From Cordilura impudica (lineage: Eukaryota; Arthropoda; Insecta; Diptera; Scathophagidae), in contig OY821521.1 of the NCBI GenBank assembly GCA_963682025.1, positions 99,811,354-99,875,353 on the forward strand: a stretch of DNA of 64,000 nt. Reading direction: 5' to 3'. Below, one piece after another: positions 44,430-55,942 of the stretch. The notes beneath the pieces were generated by a model. That model did not search any database, was not told the DNA's origin, and saw nothing but the letters and a program-made list of their open reading frames with translations. A program made the position numbers and the translations under genes. Every line of letters begins with the position of its first letter. Positions within the stretch are counted from its first letter, which is position 1.

Positions 44430-46465
44430 TTGGGCACTTGTTATTTTTCATAATGAACCGTCATTGTTTTTCTTGTTCAATTGTTATTTACTCCAAAGAT
44501 TTTGTTATGTGTTGTCTTGTCAGTTTAATGATAGCACAGTTCAAGCTTTAAATTCGCTTGTAACAACGCGAAGTATGGAAAAAAATGTTGCACATAGTTG
44601 ATAAACTAAAATCTCGAGTTTTCGACGAAAATATATCTGGAAAATGTGAAAAAGAATTTTTCAGTATTATATTTTCTATAGCATTTTGAAGGCACTAGAT
44701 ACAGTTTTTGCACGTTAGTTTGTTTTACAACTTTTTTTCCTAGTCTATATCTAGCTACACCTGTGCAGAAAAAAGGAAATCAAAATTTCAAAATTTTTAA
44801 AAACAACAGCTACTCTAGCAAAACGTATAAAATGTCCTAATAGGTATTTTAACTGAAAGAATTGAATTCTGTTGTAAATAAATAAAAAGTGTAGTGAAAT
44901 GATTCACTTACCGAATTTTTAATTTATTTGTAATTTTTGGAAAAGTAAATTAAACATTTTCATGCTAGGAATATAAAATAAAACTAAAATGGAAGATTTT
45001 TAATTTTGTTAAAATTTTATAATGCTCGTATATAAAGTGAATTAAAGCAAAGTGTATGATTGGGCATTTAACTTTTGTGTAAAAAAAAAAATTTATTTAA
45101 ATTTAAAATAATTTTTTTTGAAAATACAATCATTAAAATTAGTAGACTGAGTTTTGAGGTTTCATAAAACATTTTTTTGTGATGATTACCCAATAATCTC
45201 GGTTTTGGAGATAAACATCTGCTAAGTGATTTTGTTGATTAGTTTTTCTTTAGAACGCCTATAAAAGATAATTTGGGAGCGTACCAACATTTTAATTTTT
45301 ATATATTTTGTAGGTAGATGTCGAGATGATTTAGGTATTTAAGTTTGTTCAGACTAGTCACAGAGTCAAATTCAGTTCGAAAGTGGAATTCAATATATAT
45401 TAACTTCTTCAGAAAACGTAAATCTAAAATCTAGGCTTTTAAAATAATAGCTAAAAATTTAGGTTGCCAATTTTTTTAATGGCGCCTTAAGGTGTACTTA
45501 TTTTTAAAGGTTTATTTATTATAGAAAACGATATAAATTTGTGATATGCCTGTATATTCAAAACATGACCATTATGGGTATCAAATTTTTTTTAAAAAGG
45601 TCCATCTTACCGATGTTCATCTATAAAACCGAAAGTTTTTGGGAATCACATAAAAACTAACAGCATTCCAACGATTAGTACCGTTATTGTCGCTAGCAAT
45701 GTTAACCACAACTTAAAACTTTTCTATGCAAAATATAGAATTAAGAAACTAATATATTATCTATATGCTAATCAATATTTATAATATCTTCTTTTTAGCA
45801 AACAAAAAAAATTTTTTAAATGTCGGATATATTTTAACAATGAAATAAAAATATTGTACTATTAGCGAATCGCAACAATTCCTAAATCAAAGTAGCTTTC
45901 CGATGTAGTCTAAACGGCTTATTAGCCAACTAATGAATGCATAATAAAATTTATACACCACAATGATTAAAACCTCAGGATGCCTATAAAAAATAATAAA
46001 AACAGCTGACTATAAATATCAGTTGTTAAATGATCAATAAAAATCACATTATCCATTTGTTTTGCTTGTCATTTGTTGCGTTAATGAGTCACATAGTAAA
46101 ACATTGATTATAAATCATCTTGTTATTTATATTATTTTCTTATTTATTTATTACATTCAATAATAATAAAAAAAATAATGTATAAAGCGGCAAAAGGTGG
46201 TAACATTAAAATGTTTTATTATTAACAGTTTACAAAACATGTGATCGTTTTGTTAGCACCGCCAATTAACTTTTCTATTACCGAACAATAATGGTTGGTT
46301 AGATTATGTAAAAAGTCTCTCGTTATCACTTTAGTTAAACAAGCGGATTATGAGCATTCAATGGAGAGGTATAACTTTGTGGGTAATGAAAATCGTAACG
46401 AAAATTCTATAATTTTCGAACTAATTAATATTATGAAATGTTATTTATACTATTTATTATATTTA
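44430..46465. other. no gene recognised
   Basis: 2 kb of AT-rich sequence without elements I could delimit. Short frames (for example 44398-44601) lack family resemblance. Confidence 0.45.
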
Positions 46466-46468
46466 ACA

Positions 46469-48019
46469 CTAGATGTAACCCGGTGTGCTTCGCTACACCC
46501 TCCCCCTCCCCCCCTCCCCTTCCGGATTGCTATGAAAGGGCTCACGCAAAGTACCAAGGCTCTCACTAATACAGTAATTCAGATATATCACATTTAATAT
46601 TAAGTTTGTGTAGGGGTGCCACGTGCATTTGTCCAATCCCGGCCATCTTTTTGTCTGACTACTCACATTAATAATAGATGACCTGAGACAAATTTGCAAA
46701 GCTTTCTCTATCATATTAATATATATGATATTTAAAATTTACTTTATATGGGAGGTGCCACGCCCGCTAAAAATATTTAAAAATATTACAGCCTGTAGCA
46801 CTCCCATATACACCCATGGCCTTGAACTTAGAATATCAATTGGCAATTTTTCTTTTTAGCGATTTATGATTTTGCCCATTTTTGATTTTGGAGATTTTTT
46901 GGGCGATTTTTATTTTTCGCAATTTTCGGTTTTGGCGAATTTTTGATTTTGCTTTCGTAGTACTTCATATTATTTATATAGGAGGTGTCACGCCCACTAA
47001 TCCCATCCCGCCCAATTTTTATTGGACTACTCACATTAATATCTGATGGACTCGTGCAGAATGTCGAGTCTTTCCCTTTTATAGAACACCAGTTATATGA
47101 TATGAGATATCTAATTTGCATGGTCTGTGCTACGTCCACTGCTACGATCACGCCCAATTTTTTGTTCGACTAATCATATAAAGAACCTATCGGCTCATGA
47201 AAAGCCACAAAGCCCTCTCGTTTACAGTACTCCAGATGTATGACATTAAATAGTTACTTTGCATGGGGAGTGCCACGCCCGTTGATGTGAACCCCTCCAA
47301 TTTTTTGTCCGACTACTCATACTAAGATCTGATGGTGTCGTGCAAAGTGTCAAAGCTTCCCTTTTTTAGTGCACCGGTTATATGATATCATGTATTTACT
47401 TTGTACGGGCGGTTCCATGCCCACAGCTCCGATCACGCCCATTTTTTGTCTAACTAATCACATGAATAACTTATGGGCTCACACAAAGTCCCAAGACTCT
47501 CCCTATAACAGTAATCCAGATATATGGCATTTTATATTTAATTTGTATGGCAGGTGCCACGCCTATTGGTCCGATACTGCCCATTTTTTGTCCGGCTACT
47601 CACATTTGTAATACGTGACATCAGACAAACTTGAAAAGCTCTCTCTATCACAGTACTCGATATATATAATATTGAATTATTACTTGTATGGGAGGTACCA
47701 CGCCCACCAGTCCGATCCCGCCCATTTCCGGCGTAGCTATTAATATTAACAATAGGTGACCTCACACAAATTTGCAAAGCTCTGCCTATCATAATACTCA
47801 ATATATGTATATGATATTAAAAATTTACTTTGTGTGGGAGGTGCCACGCCCACTAAAAATATTTAAAAAATTATATCCTATAGCACTTCCCATATCCGCA
47901 GTAAGACTCTGTGAAAATTTCAGGAATATTAGATGAGTAGTTACGGAGATTACCTCTTACAAACAAACAAACAAACAAACAAACAAACACACATTACCTC
48001 TTTATAATATTAGTATAGA
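46469..48019 (-). mobile_element. Helitron (family 2), copy B
   Basis: Minus-strand copy of the same family. The 5' end TCTATACTAATATTATAAAG is at 48019 (flanked by A), with a GTTTGTTTG tract. The 3' end GCACACCGGGTTACATCTAG is at 46469 (flanked by T). It contains about seven to eight ~142-bp units (CCACGCCC landmarks near 46986, 47133, 47273, 47417, 47561, 47701, 47846). An additional unit and a second terminal-like block at 46480-46860 suggest rearrangement. Longer than copy A (1551 versus 1221 bp). Confidence 0.8.
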
Positions 48020-48129
48020 TAAGCATATCGTTAATTAAGGAGAAAATTCTAAATTGAGGTACATTGTTTGAATTTTTGTATTCTGAATATTTTTCTCAGG
48101 AATGAGATCGAAGAAATCTTAACACACGT

Positions 48130-48230
48130 TTTTAATCATAATTTGATTATTTTTCTTTTGATTTTTCGGCTGTGCCGAATATTTTATACACTCCACCTCT
48201 GATCTAAATTTTATATAATAACCAGATATT
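48130..48230 (-). mobile_element. 5' end of the second INE-1-like subfamily
   Basis: TTCGGCTGTGCCGAATATTT followed by ATACACTCCACCTCTGATCT is the reverse of the 5' hairpin and start of the element at 50797. Only about 100 bp is recognisable. Confidence 0.5.
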
Positions 48231-48410
48231 AATATAAAAAAAAGCAAATTTTAAAATAATTTTTACCTGAATTAGCTTGTAATATGTTAATTTAAGAATA
48301 CATTTCATACAAAGCACAAAAAAAACAAGGAAATAAATTAAAGTTACTCTACATAGACTTAAACATATACCCGATAAAAGCATATACACCAAATTTTATC
48401 TATATATATA

Positions 48411-48788
48411 TCTATAATATTAAAAGGCTAGGCGATTTCTTGTGACCGATGTTTTGTTCTACCGTTTTATCCCGATTTTAACCAAACGTATATTATTTGA
48501 AAGACATTTTTTCTTTTTAGCCGTTTTGCAGATTTACAGATTTTTAATTTTTTTCCTTTATTTTGAGTAAATTGCATATAAAGTTCTACTAACGCATACA
48601 TAAAATTATACAATGCTACGTGTGTCTTTATTAAATATGTTAATGTGTTTGTAATAAAAGTGAGTTTGTTTTTGCGTTGATTTGTGAATTGGCTATAATT
48701 CATTAGCATACTTTTAGGGTCTTTATTTAATGAAAAAATAAAACTTCCTAGAATTTGCGCTCGAATTTCGAGGGCTGGAATCTGCTAG
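48411..48788 (+). mobile_element. Helitron (family 1), complete short copy
   Basis: Begins TCTATAATATTAAAAGGCTAGG after A and ends with hairpin CTCGAATTTCGAG, then GCTGGAATCTGCTAG at 48788 before T. The 378-bp body is non-coding. It has the same arrangement as the minus-strand copy at 59516-59897, the fragment at 4320-4678 and the truncated one at 61262-61525. Confidence 0.78.
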
Positions 48789-49084
48789 TTTTTATAATTG
48801 CGACCAATAGTTTCTTACCAGGTGTACGGGTAGTGACAGAAGGCCAGGTTAAATCGGCTAAGAAAGTGATCGGTATAAGATTTGTACATGTGTAAAGTAT
48901 CATTAATAGATTTAAACATCAACACAAACTTCTTAAATTGATTCTTATCAAAAATGTTCTTATTAAAATGCTAAGATGGGTATACATTTATCAAAAAAAA
49001 AAAAAAAAATAAAAATTAATTAAATTATTAAGAGAACGTACTATATATTTGTAACAAAAAATATCAAATCAATTAAAAGAAAAT

Positions 49085-49690
49085 GGTGATGTGTAAAGGT
49101 AGTTTTTTTTTTTTAGAAAAAAGTATTTTTTTTAAGAAAGGATCTTTAAAATGAGCGTAATTATTTAATATAGTGTAAAATTTAGCTACTTTTTAGTATT
49201 AAGGTTACTTTTTGTAAAAAGTTACCCTTTGTTATGAACACAACTTTTTATAAAAGCACCATTTTTTAAAAAGTGCCCTTTTTTCAAAAAGTATACTTTT
49301 TTTTTTTAATAATTAGCACAATTTCTTAAAAAGAAAATTTTTTTAAAAACGGTACCTTATTTTTGTAAAAAAGTGTCTTTTCTTAAACGATACTTTAAAA
49401 AAGGGTATTTTTTCAAAAAAGGTTTGTAAAACAATACTTTTTAAAGATGGGTAAATTTTTACAAATATATATTTTTTAAAGAGTACTTTCCTCAAAAAGG
49501 TTAATTTTTTAAAAAAGGGTACTTTTTCAAAAAGATTCTTTTCCAAAAAAAGTTTTTTTTTTAAATGACACTTCTTTAAAAAAGGGTACTTGTTAAGAAA
49601 AGGTTCCTTTTTTTAAAAAACTGTAATTTTTTAAAAAAGATACCTTTTCTAAAAAGGCTTTTTTTTAAAGGGTCCTTTAAAAGAACTAAA
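49085..49690. repeat. degenerate AAAAAGGTACTTTTTT repeat block
   Basis: Units of about 30-40 bp combining poly-A/T with GGTACTTTTT or GGGTACTTTTT recur across the block with high divergence. Non-coding. A few similar units lie in sano intron 1 (38990-39090). Confidence 0.55.
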
Positions 49691-49759
49691 AAAATTTTTA
49701 AAAAATTTTACTTTTTTGGCGATTTTCTTTATTACTTCGTGATATCTTTACATATCTAA

Positions 49760-50098
49760 GAAAAAACAAACACATTGAACATTTTTAAGAGCTTTTCACA
49801 TTTTCATTCACATCTATTGGCCCTTTCGAACGATTTTGATGATTTTAAATAGCAACTCCTTCGTGATATGAGTAAACGATTTTGTGCAAAAATTAAGGGA
49901 CTAGCTTCGTTAGTGAGGGCGTGATCATCATTTCCACAGACAAACAGACGGAGAGACGGCCATTGCTAAATCAACTTCCCTTGTTATAAGGATCAAGAAA
50001 ATATAGGATTTTGGGGTCTCCGGAATTTATTTCGATGCGTTGAAAACGGAATGACTTATCTATATATATCCTCTGCACAGTGGTGTGGAGGGTATAAA
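49760..50098 (+). mobile_element. second-subfamily INE-1-like 3' end, copy J
   Basis: GTGAGGGCGTGATCATCATT, CAGACAAACAGACGGAGAGA, GGCCATTGCTAAATCAACTT, TTGTTATAAGGATCAAGAAA, and terminal ATCCTCTGCACAGTGG with GTGGAGGGTATAAAA: the same block order as the 54.0-54.26 kb end. The 5' half is absent. Confidence 0.65.
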
Positions 50099-50146
50099 AA
50101 TATTCCAGTTATTAAGCTTAGTGACATATATTTTGTTATTAGTTTG

Positions 50147-50737
50147 ATTAAAATGTGTGACGAAATAAAAATACGTGCTAAGATAATTAAATATTTTCAA
50201 CAAAATCCAACTTGGTCCTACAAAAAGTTGACAAAGAATCATGGGTCTGTCGTAAAATTGTTTCCAAGACTATTTAAAGTTTCAGGGAAACTTAACCATT
50301 GATAGGAAACATGGTTCGGGAAGGAAGACAGGTCCACATGATGTCCTTAAAGTCAAGAAAATAGGAAGCATATTGAAAAGGGCTTAAAATTAAAGCCAAT
50401 ACAGGATTGAAAACACGCAAAAACCAAAAAGTTCTAGACATGAACGCTGTAAAAATTTAGAAGCCAACAATAGAGCACAGAAATTGAAATAACGTTTAAT
50501 AACAAATATACTCCTGCTGCATAATGCAGGACGAAGCGTATGTCGTGGCAGATATTTTTTGCAGCTTCTCGTTGGTGCTAATGCTCCAGGAAATGTCGAA
50601 GATTACTTTACTTAAGACTCAAAAGCACACAAAATTTCCAAAGAAAACATTGTGGAGTAGCAATGGGCTCTATAAATACCGAAATTTATGGTTATTAAGG
50701 AGTGTTTGCAAAGAAGACTACTTCCTTTTATTACATA
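50147..50737 (+). pseudogene. Tc1-like transposase remnant, cut by a Helitron end
   Basis: The N-terminal part is well preserved: KIRAKIIKYFQQNPTWSYKK is a typical Tc1-type helix-turn-helix start. Frameshifted pieces follow (TIDRKHGSGRKTGPHDVL-like at about 50300, then MQDEAYVVAD at 50524, the first catalytic Asp region, and KTQKHTKFPKKTLW). The sequence stops at 50737, exactly where a family-2 Helitron terminus begins. Multiple stops and frame changes show it is dead. Confidence 0.7.
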
Positions 50738-50775
50738 CTAGCTGAACCCGGTGTGCTTCGCTACCCCTCATCGTT
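50738..50775 (-). mobile_element. Helitron (family 2) 3' terminus fragment
   Basis: On the minus strand CGAAGCACACCGGGTTCAGC leads to CTAG at 50738, next to T: the 3' end of the 41.25 and 46.47 kb elements. The element is truncated within about 40 bp by the INE-1-like element that follows. Confidence 0.6.
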
Positions 50776-51034
50776 ATAAAATAAAATAAGATAAAAACAA
50801 GTAAGAGTGTTAAATTCGGCTGTGCCGAATCTTTGATACCCTCCACCTCGGTTTGAGTCTTGATAATAAATGTAAATGAAAAAGTAAACAATTTGTTAAA
50901 CTTAATACCAAATTATTTCAGCAAATTCTTTGGGTTGGTTTTCTTCTTTTCTATTATTTCGGATTTATTTCGGTGTTTGCTTTTTGGTCATCGTGGTTGC
51001 TGATCGGCATGCATTTTGGTTATATTTAATTTTT

Positions 51035-51300
51035 TTATTTATATAAAAAAGTTTTTTAATTAAAGCAAAATATTTTCACTATATCATGATTTTTATTTAT
51101 GTATGACGACATTTCAACCTAAAAATTTAAGTTTTTATCGATTGGATAAACAACACAAAAATGGTTGTCGTTTAGATAACAACAACAGCTGACTTTAACA
51201 ATAGCGAATATCGTTTCAAAATTTTACTGATAATTTTTCAATTTTCTTTTTTTTTACAATTCGACTATCGTTAAAAGAAGTTACTGAATCGCGGTACTGA
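51035..51300 (+). mobile_element. internal fragment of the 19.1-kb Harbinger-type MITE
   Basis: ACAACACAAAAATGGTTGTC, AACAATAGCGAATATC and AAGTTACTGAATCGCG occur in the same order as in 19330-19540, but the inverted GAGCGGC ends are absent. Confidence 0.6.
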
Positions 51301-51709
51301 AAAGTTATTAATATCTCCTGAATGGCAATATTTTTTTTAAATGTAAACATTTTTAAATGTAAAGATATTTCTAAATTTAAAATTATTATTTCCGACGTTT
51401 TGATATGATTTTCTGAAACTCAATTAATATTTTCTAATTTATAATTGGAAATTTTATTTTCAGTTTTTATTATAATTGATATTTTCTTAAATTTGAATGG
51501 AAAATTTAAAAAGTGAAATTTTGTATTTATGTGAATAATAATGCTTTATTAATTATAAACAATTTTTAAAAATTAGATGTAATCGCAATCAGATATTTTA
51601 TAGGTAAAGCAGAATAATAATTCTATATAACTATGTAGAACTGTTTTGTAAGCAAAAAACTCATTGACGAACTCGGTAACTCTATTTTGTAAAGACAACA
51701 AAAAGTTAA

Positions 51710-52284
51710 CCCCCCAATCTCACATCACACTGAAATTGTAAAATCGTTGTGTACGTATTATCAACGAAAAATTGTTCGAATTAGTCGAATCCATCGCCAT
51801 TAAATTTTATGCTCAAACATCTGACTGCAATCTCATTTTTAAAATGTTGTCGAAGCGTAAACTTGAAAACATTTGTATACTTCTCTCTCTTATTTTATTT
51901 TAAGTAGAGTTACCAACTTTATTATACAGGCACATGTTTGAGGGAAAATGTTTACATTTATTATTATTAGTATTATTTTAATAATAGTTAATAATATTTA
52001 TGCTCTATAATTAACAAACTTGCGTTTTTGTATGCGCATTTCAAAAAATAAATCATTATAATAGATTTAACAAGTTAAAACTTTAATTACAATTTTACAG
52101 AATCCAGTAAATTTGCATTAAATTTATAACAGGGTAACATTAATCATCGTTAGTGTCTGCCACTATTCGCACGAAAAATTTGGTGCCATTAGTGTGACCA
52201 CTGCGGAAAATGTGTGTGTATTAGTAAAAAAAATGTGAGTGTATTGAGTTTTTCGAACTTGCAGTGTGATGTGAGATTGGTGGG
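51710..52284. mobile_element. MITE with 23-bp inverted ends and TAA duplication
   Basis: Left CCCCCCAATCTCACATCACA and right TGTGATGTGAGATTGGTGGG are inverted, with TAA directly outside (51707-51709, 52285-52287). TWA duplications suggest PIF/Harbinger. Copy I (14385-14430) lacks this insertion. A related solitary end is at 9370-9430. Confidence 0.75.
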
Positions 52285-52776
52285 TAATATGCCAAACTTA
52301 TGTTCATATTTGTAAAAGAATAATGAAAAAACGTATGAAATAAAAGACCAACCCGTGTATACTCTTAACATTGTTCTGTATGATATCTGGTTGAAAATAT
52401 TAACATTCATGTTAAAATAGAAATAACTATTGCAAAGCTAATTAGAACAAACAAAAATTATGGCGGCATCTACTGTGGCATAGTCACGCTGAGCAAAATG
52501 AAGTGACACTCTGTTATACAAAAGAAATGTATTTTCCCCACAACAAAATACTGCAGAATTTTATGTAAATAAAATAACCGATTTATTTCTAACATGCAGT
52601 TACTATGAATATACATACATACATATATATAATATATGTACATTATTTGTATTATATAATATGTGTATGTATGTATATTTAAATATTACACACAAAAAAT
52701 ACAACATCAAACGTTATTTTTGTGTTTTTCTCTTTAAATAAATTAATACATAAATTTTTTTGCTAAATTTACATTT

Positions 52777-53388
52777 GGGCAATTCACAACAGGTGTTGTA
52801 TATTGTATGTTGTATTGAAATACACAATACAATCATTTGTTGTGAACACTCAGTTGTATTTTCATATTGTAAAACGCTTTCTTTAGTAATTTTCGATCCA
52901 ACGAGGAAAGATCGCTTCGTCGCTTCTGCTATTTTGTATAAGAGAAAACACTTGTCAGTGTTTGCTTTTTGGTCGTGAGATGTACCCTGGAGTTTTAGTT
53001 ACGTACCTCTTGCATTTTAATTTATAATGAAAAAAAAATGTTAAATGTTTTGGTTGGTACTGAAAGAGAAAATACATACTAAAAATATAAACATTAATTT
53101 TTATATAAATAAACTTATCGATGTATTTGCGTTATTTGCCATATTTTATTTTATAATTATTTATGCTGATAATATTGTATGTATTTGTTTTTTCTTTTTC
53201 ATAAAAACTGGCATTCACTTGGAACTGATATGTTATGATACAATATACAACATTTACTAAACATAGCAAATGAAGTTGGATCGTGTATCAGATTTTTCAG
53301 TGAAAATTACCAACAACAATTTTACACTATTGTAAAGTGATACACGATACAAGAGATACAACGATACATTACCCATTGTGAATTGCCC
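52777..53388. mobile_element. MITE with GGGCAATTCACAA inverted ends
   Basis: Left GGGCAATTCACAAC and right TTGTGAATTGCCC are inverted. The homologous copy at 14805-14830 is uninterrupted (TTTACATTG then TTT), confirming an insertion with ATT-like duplicated flanks. Subterminal TTGTAT/ATACAA and TCGTGTATC/GATACACGA motifs recur in both arms. 612 bp, non-coding. Confidence 0.72.
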
Positions 53389-54257
53389 AATTGTTTTTTT
53401 TATTAACAACTAGGTATTTTAGCATTATTTGCTTTAGATGTTGGTGAATTTTTACTCCCTTTATATTAACTCGTAGTGTCTGCTTGTCGAAAAAATTTTG
53501 GATCGATTTTAACCACTTTCCCGTGACCCAATCGATCTGAAATTTTGCAGGCAGGCTTGTGGCAATGACAGAAATGATCTAACATATTTTTTTAGTGATG
53601 CCAAAACAATGGAAACTTTTAAATTTTTCTACCAGAGTTGATAAAAAAATGTACAAAGGGTTTGTTTTTGTTATATTATTACCATAACGACCACAAAAAC
53701 AACAAGTCCAGCTATGAAAACAATGCAACATTTAGAATAACAACAAGAACAATATAGAAATATCATGTTTTTTTTTATTTTTTTTTACTTTTTCAGAGAT
53801 TTCCCTGGACCTGTTCCACCGATTTTAATGATTTTTGAAGTAGAAATCTTTCCATGAATTTGGTGAATCATTCTCACTAAAAATGATCACTGTAGCTGCA
53901 CTATTGAGGGCGTGATCGTGACAAGAACAACATAGAAAATTATTTTTTTTTCAAGACTTTTTTAGTTCTTCATTCAAATCTCGGGCCCTAATCGACCGAT
54001 TTGGACGATTTTAAATAGCAAATTTCTCAGGATGTTAGTGAATCATTTTTATGTCAACGAGTACCCTAGCTGCCGGATTGATGCCGTCATCGTGATTTCC
54101 ACAGACGGACAGACGGACATCGCTATATCAACTCCGGTTGTTATAAGGATCACAAATATATAAATTTTATGGGGTCCAAAATTTTTTTTCTAATTATTAC
54201 AAACGGAATGACAAACTTATATATACCCTCTGCACACTGGAGTGGAGGGTATAACAA

Positions 54258-55390
54258 CTCTACAACAGCAACAATGAGTCATATGTTTTTCAAATAGGAA
54301 AAAACTGTTTATGTGTTAGTTTCGGTCATTCACCAGTATGCATTGAAATATTATTTCGCCAATGTTGGAGAAAAGTTAAGTTCTTAAATTGATGTGAAAT
54401 GTAATTCTCAACTTGGGTTGAACAATTTTTCTCCTTGTTTGCTTTCAACTTGACATCAAGTTGAGACTTAACATTTTTTCCAATCTTTGGGAAACATTTT
54501 TACTCTCAATTGGATATCCAACACTTTTCTCCACTTGAGACCAAACATTTTTTCAACTTGAATACGATTTGTGTTAAGTCTGAGATATTATTTAAATATG
54601 TCATAAATAATAAATTAAATTAAAAAATGCCAAAAAAGTACAAATAAATCATTGATATATTTTTAATTATTTCTGCTTTTTGTCAAATTTTTCAAAAAAT
54701 GTACAACTAATTAATTCATTTATTTTTAATTCTACATTTTAAAAAATGTACATAATATGTACATTTAATGTTAAATATGTACGTAGTAATGTTAAATATA
54801 TAATGAAATTAAATTGAAAATTGAAACATTAAAAAAAGTAATTGTTTTCATTTCTAAAATTAGTATAATATTTTTTAATATGGCAATTCCGTACCTTCCA
54901 TTTGATACCGATTGGAAATATTTCTTTGCTATCAAGTTGAGAATCACAAATTTCTCAATTTGATAACTATGAAAATCGCCATATAAAAAATGTGCCTTTT
55001 AAGTTGAGAAGACTATATTCGAACTATTGAGGGCATTTGAGAATTAACGTTGGAGATTTGAAAAATGTATTTGATCTCAAATGCACCTCAACTTGATAGC
55101 AAACAAAAATGTTTAGTGGGACATTTATTGTAGGGTCGTTTGCACACACACAAAAAATAGAAAATAAATTGTCAATAAGCAAAGCAAGTGGCTTCGAAAT
55201 TCGATGATGCCAGTTAATCATTTTTTGTTCACGCGGAATTTATAATTGGAGGAATTTTTTTCTCGAGAAATGTATTTTCCGTGAGAAAGAAATTCCTTGA
55301 GAATATTCATAATTGGGATGAATAACTTTTAATTGGAACTTTTTAGTCAGAATAAATCATAATTCTAGTTAGATATTAGTTAATATTTAA
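54258..55390. other. region rich in CAAGTTGA / TCAACTTG motifs
   Basis: Between 54400 and 55110 TCTCAACTTG, TCAAGTTGAG and close variants recur at least eight times in both orientations, and the right edge (CTCAACTTGATAGCAAACAA) resembles the left (TTGTTTGCTTTCAACTTGAC) inverted. It is probably a diverged inverted-repeat element of about 700 bp, but the ends cannot be fixed. Confidence 0.4.
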
Positions 55391-55942
55391 TTAGAAAAAA
55401 TATTGTGGTGGCATCTACGCAATTATTGAGGCAGTCACGGAAAAATTAAATGCAAGTCTGTTTTTTTTAATATAACAAAAATGGATTTTCCCTTTAACAA
55501 AATATGGCAGAATTCTTTATAAATGAAATGCAAAATGGAAAATCAATTTTGTGCTAATTCTTAACAAAATTAATAATATATATATATATGTATTATTATA
55601 TTTATTAATATTTGTAATTTTATTTGACACAATTTCACACACAGTTTTACAGATCAACTGTTTTAATTAGAAAAAATATTTTGGTGGCATCTACGCAATT
55701 ATTGAGGCAGTCACGGAAAAATTAAATGCAAGTCTGTTTTTTTTAATATAACAAAAATGGATTTTCCCTTTAACAAAATATGGCAGAATTCTTTATAAAT
55801 GAAATGCAAAATGGAAAATCAATTTTGTGCTAATTCTTAACAAAATTAATAATATATATATATATGTATTATTATATTTATTAATATTTGTAATTTTATT
55901 TGACACAATTTCACACACAGTTTTACAGATCAACTGTTTTCA
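55391..55942 (+). repeat. 276-bp tandem duplication
   Basis: The block from TTAGAAAAAATATTGTGGTG at 55391 recurs at 55667 with almost no change and includes GGCATCTACGCAATTATTGA, GGATTTTCCCTTTAACAAAA and an (AT)n tract. Two units, 55391-55666 and 55667-55942. Confidence 0.9.

Larger units (their letters stand above)
50797..54257 (+). mobile_element. long INE-1-like composite, copy K, with nested insertions
   Basis: Starts AACAAGTAAGAGTGTTAA, palindrome ATTCGGCTGTGCCGAAT and ATACCCTCCACC. Ends with CAGACGGACAGACGGACATC, GCTATATCAACTCCGG, TATGGGGTCCAAAATTTTTT and ATACCCTCTGCACACTGGAG with GGAGGGTATAA. 51300-51665 and 52380-54257 are collinear with copy I (13950-16196). Between them sit a fragment of the 19.1-kb MITE (51035-51300) and two intact MITEs (51710-52284 and 52777-53388). 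Non-coding. Whether the start at 50797 and the end at 54257 belong to one original insertion is inference. Confidence 0.65.

Noticed and set aside
49343..49546. 67-codon minus-strand frame rich in K and F
   Set aside because: Arises from poly-A/T repeat units; no family resemblance.
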